A stretch of 64,000 bases of DNA. Source: Bacillus massiliglaciei (GTDB lineage: Bacteria; Bacillota; Bacilli; Bacillales; DSM-1321). Each line of letters begins with the position of its first letter. Within the stretch, counting starts at the first letter, position 1. The stretch spans positions 451,496-515,495 of the forward strand of contig NZ_LT622357.1 of assembly GCF_900098925.1 (NCBI RefSeq), written 5' to 3'. The position numbers and the translations under genes are program-made. Positions 63,910-64,000 of the stretch are shown in pieces. Under the pieces are notes generated by a model. The model did no database searches, was not told the origin of the DNA, and saw only the letters and a list, made by a program, of their open reading frames with translations.

Positions 63910-64000
63910 GTGAGCTTTTTAACAGTCAACGGAATTCATCATACCTATTTCACAAAAAATCAGGCAACCACTGCACTTGAGGATATTCATCTTGAAGTAA
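63910..64000 (+). CDS. ytlC: ABC transporter ATP-binding protein, 5' end only (YtlC-like)
   Basis: 30 codons visible from GTG 63910 (VSFLTVNGIHHTYFTKNQAT), with GGAGGGGAATCA upstream. The sequence up to ALEDIHLEV is the usual start of an ABC ATPase before the Walker A; the rest is outside the window. Assigned from its position after the binding protein. Confidence 0.8.
   Translation, partial: MSFLTVNGIHHTYFTKNQATTALEDIHLEV

Noticed and set aside
1-64000. CRISPR arrays, tRNA or rRNA genes, prophage or toxin-antitoxin loci
   Set aside because: Looked for; no regularly spaced repeats, cloverleaf-type sequences or phage-type gene runs were seen.

Overview
The window is chromosomal DNA from a Gram-positive endospore former of the Bacillus group. 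Evidence: the gene set and order in its second half (leuS, ytzC, ytqA-ytqB, ytpA, ytoA, metK, pckA, ytmB, ytmA, ytlA, ytlC) follow the Bacillus subtilis ytq-ytl neighbourhood; AGGAGG-type ribosome binding sites precede nearly every gene; sporulation-type genes are present (a Cse60-like protein, a KinB-like kinase); and Firmicute cis-regulatory RNAs occur (preQ1-I riboswitch, Leu T-box, SAM-I riboswitch). I cannot assign a species. Layout: 1-4.1 kb holds a YtgP-like flippase (cut by the window start), a YtfP-like flavoprotein, a small unknown gene, an alkyltransferase-like DNA repair protein and a Cse60-like gene. 4.3-10.6 kb is a self-contained sigma-54 catabolic locus: a CBS-PAS-AAA-Fis activator, two identical-arm operators, a consensus -24/-12 promoter, then iron alcohol dehydrogenase, MmsA-type CoA-acylating aldehyde dehydrogenase and GntP-type permease. 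10.6-16.5 kb holds a rhodanese, a CAP-domain exported protein, a preQ1-controlled queCDE-transporter operon and a LemA/TPM pair. 16.9-20.8 kb holds copA, behind a CsoR-type operator, with a complete ISL3-family insertion flanked by an 8-bp target duplication just upstream. 20.9-26.6 kb carries a lactonase plus iron alcohol dehydrogenase pair with a cre box, a secreted ComEC-like hydrolase and helD. 27-34.5 kb carries a KimA-like potassium transporter with a long structured leader, a YeeI-type YebC protein, an amino-acid permease with a complex leader, a PadR/HAAS membrane pair and an SOS-box-controlled YdjM-like gene. 34.5-35.7 kb is a decayed IS3-type element. 35.7-45.9 kb holds a SurA-like lipoprotein, KinB-like kinase, yojN/yojO-like genes, a YhfK-like protein, pssA and leuS with its T-box. 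46-48 kb has ytzC, ytqA and ytqB. 48.2-49.1 kb is a graveyard of IS1182-type and Bacillus repeat sequences, followed by an aco (acetoin/2-oxoacid dehydrogenase) operon with its AcoR activator and a second sigma-54 promoter, occupying the place where B. subtilis has ytpB. 56-64 kb resumes conserved synteny to the beginning of an ABC transporter. How the genes work together: carbon-source choice dominates. Two sigma-54 units, a cre-box unit and pckA with a CcpN-type box all point to catabolism of overflow or hydroxy-acid carbon sources. Housekeeping units (que, leuS, metK) are controlled by RNA sensors of their own products or substrates. No tRNA, rRNA, CRISPR array or prophage was seen. The most novel-looking items are the CBS-PAS sigma-54 locus of unknown substrate, the lactonase-dehydrogenase pair resembling Agrobacterium blcBC, and the unexplained structured leaders upstream of the KimA-like gene and the amino-acid permease.
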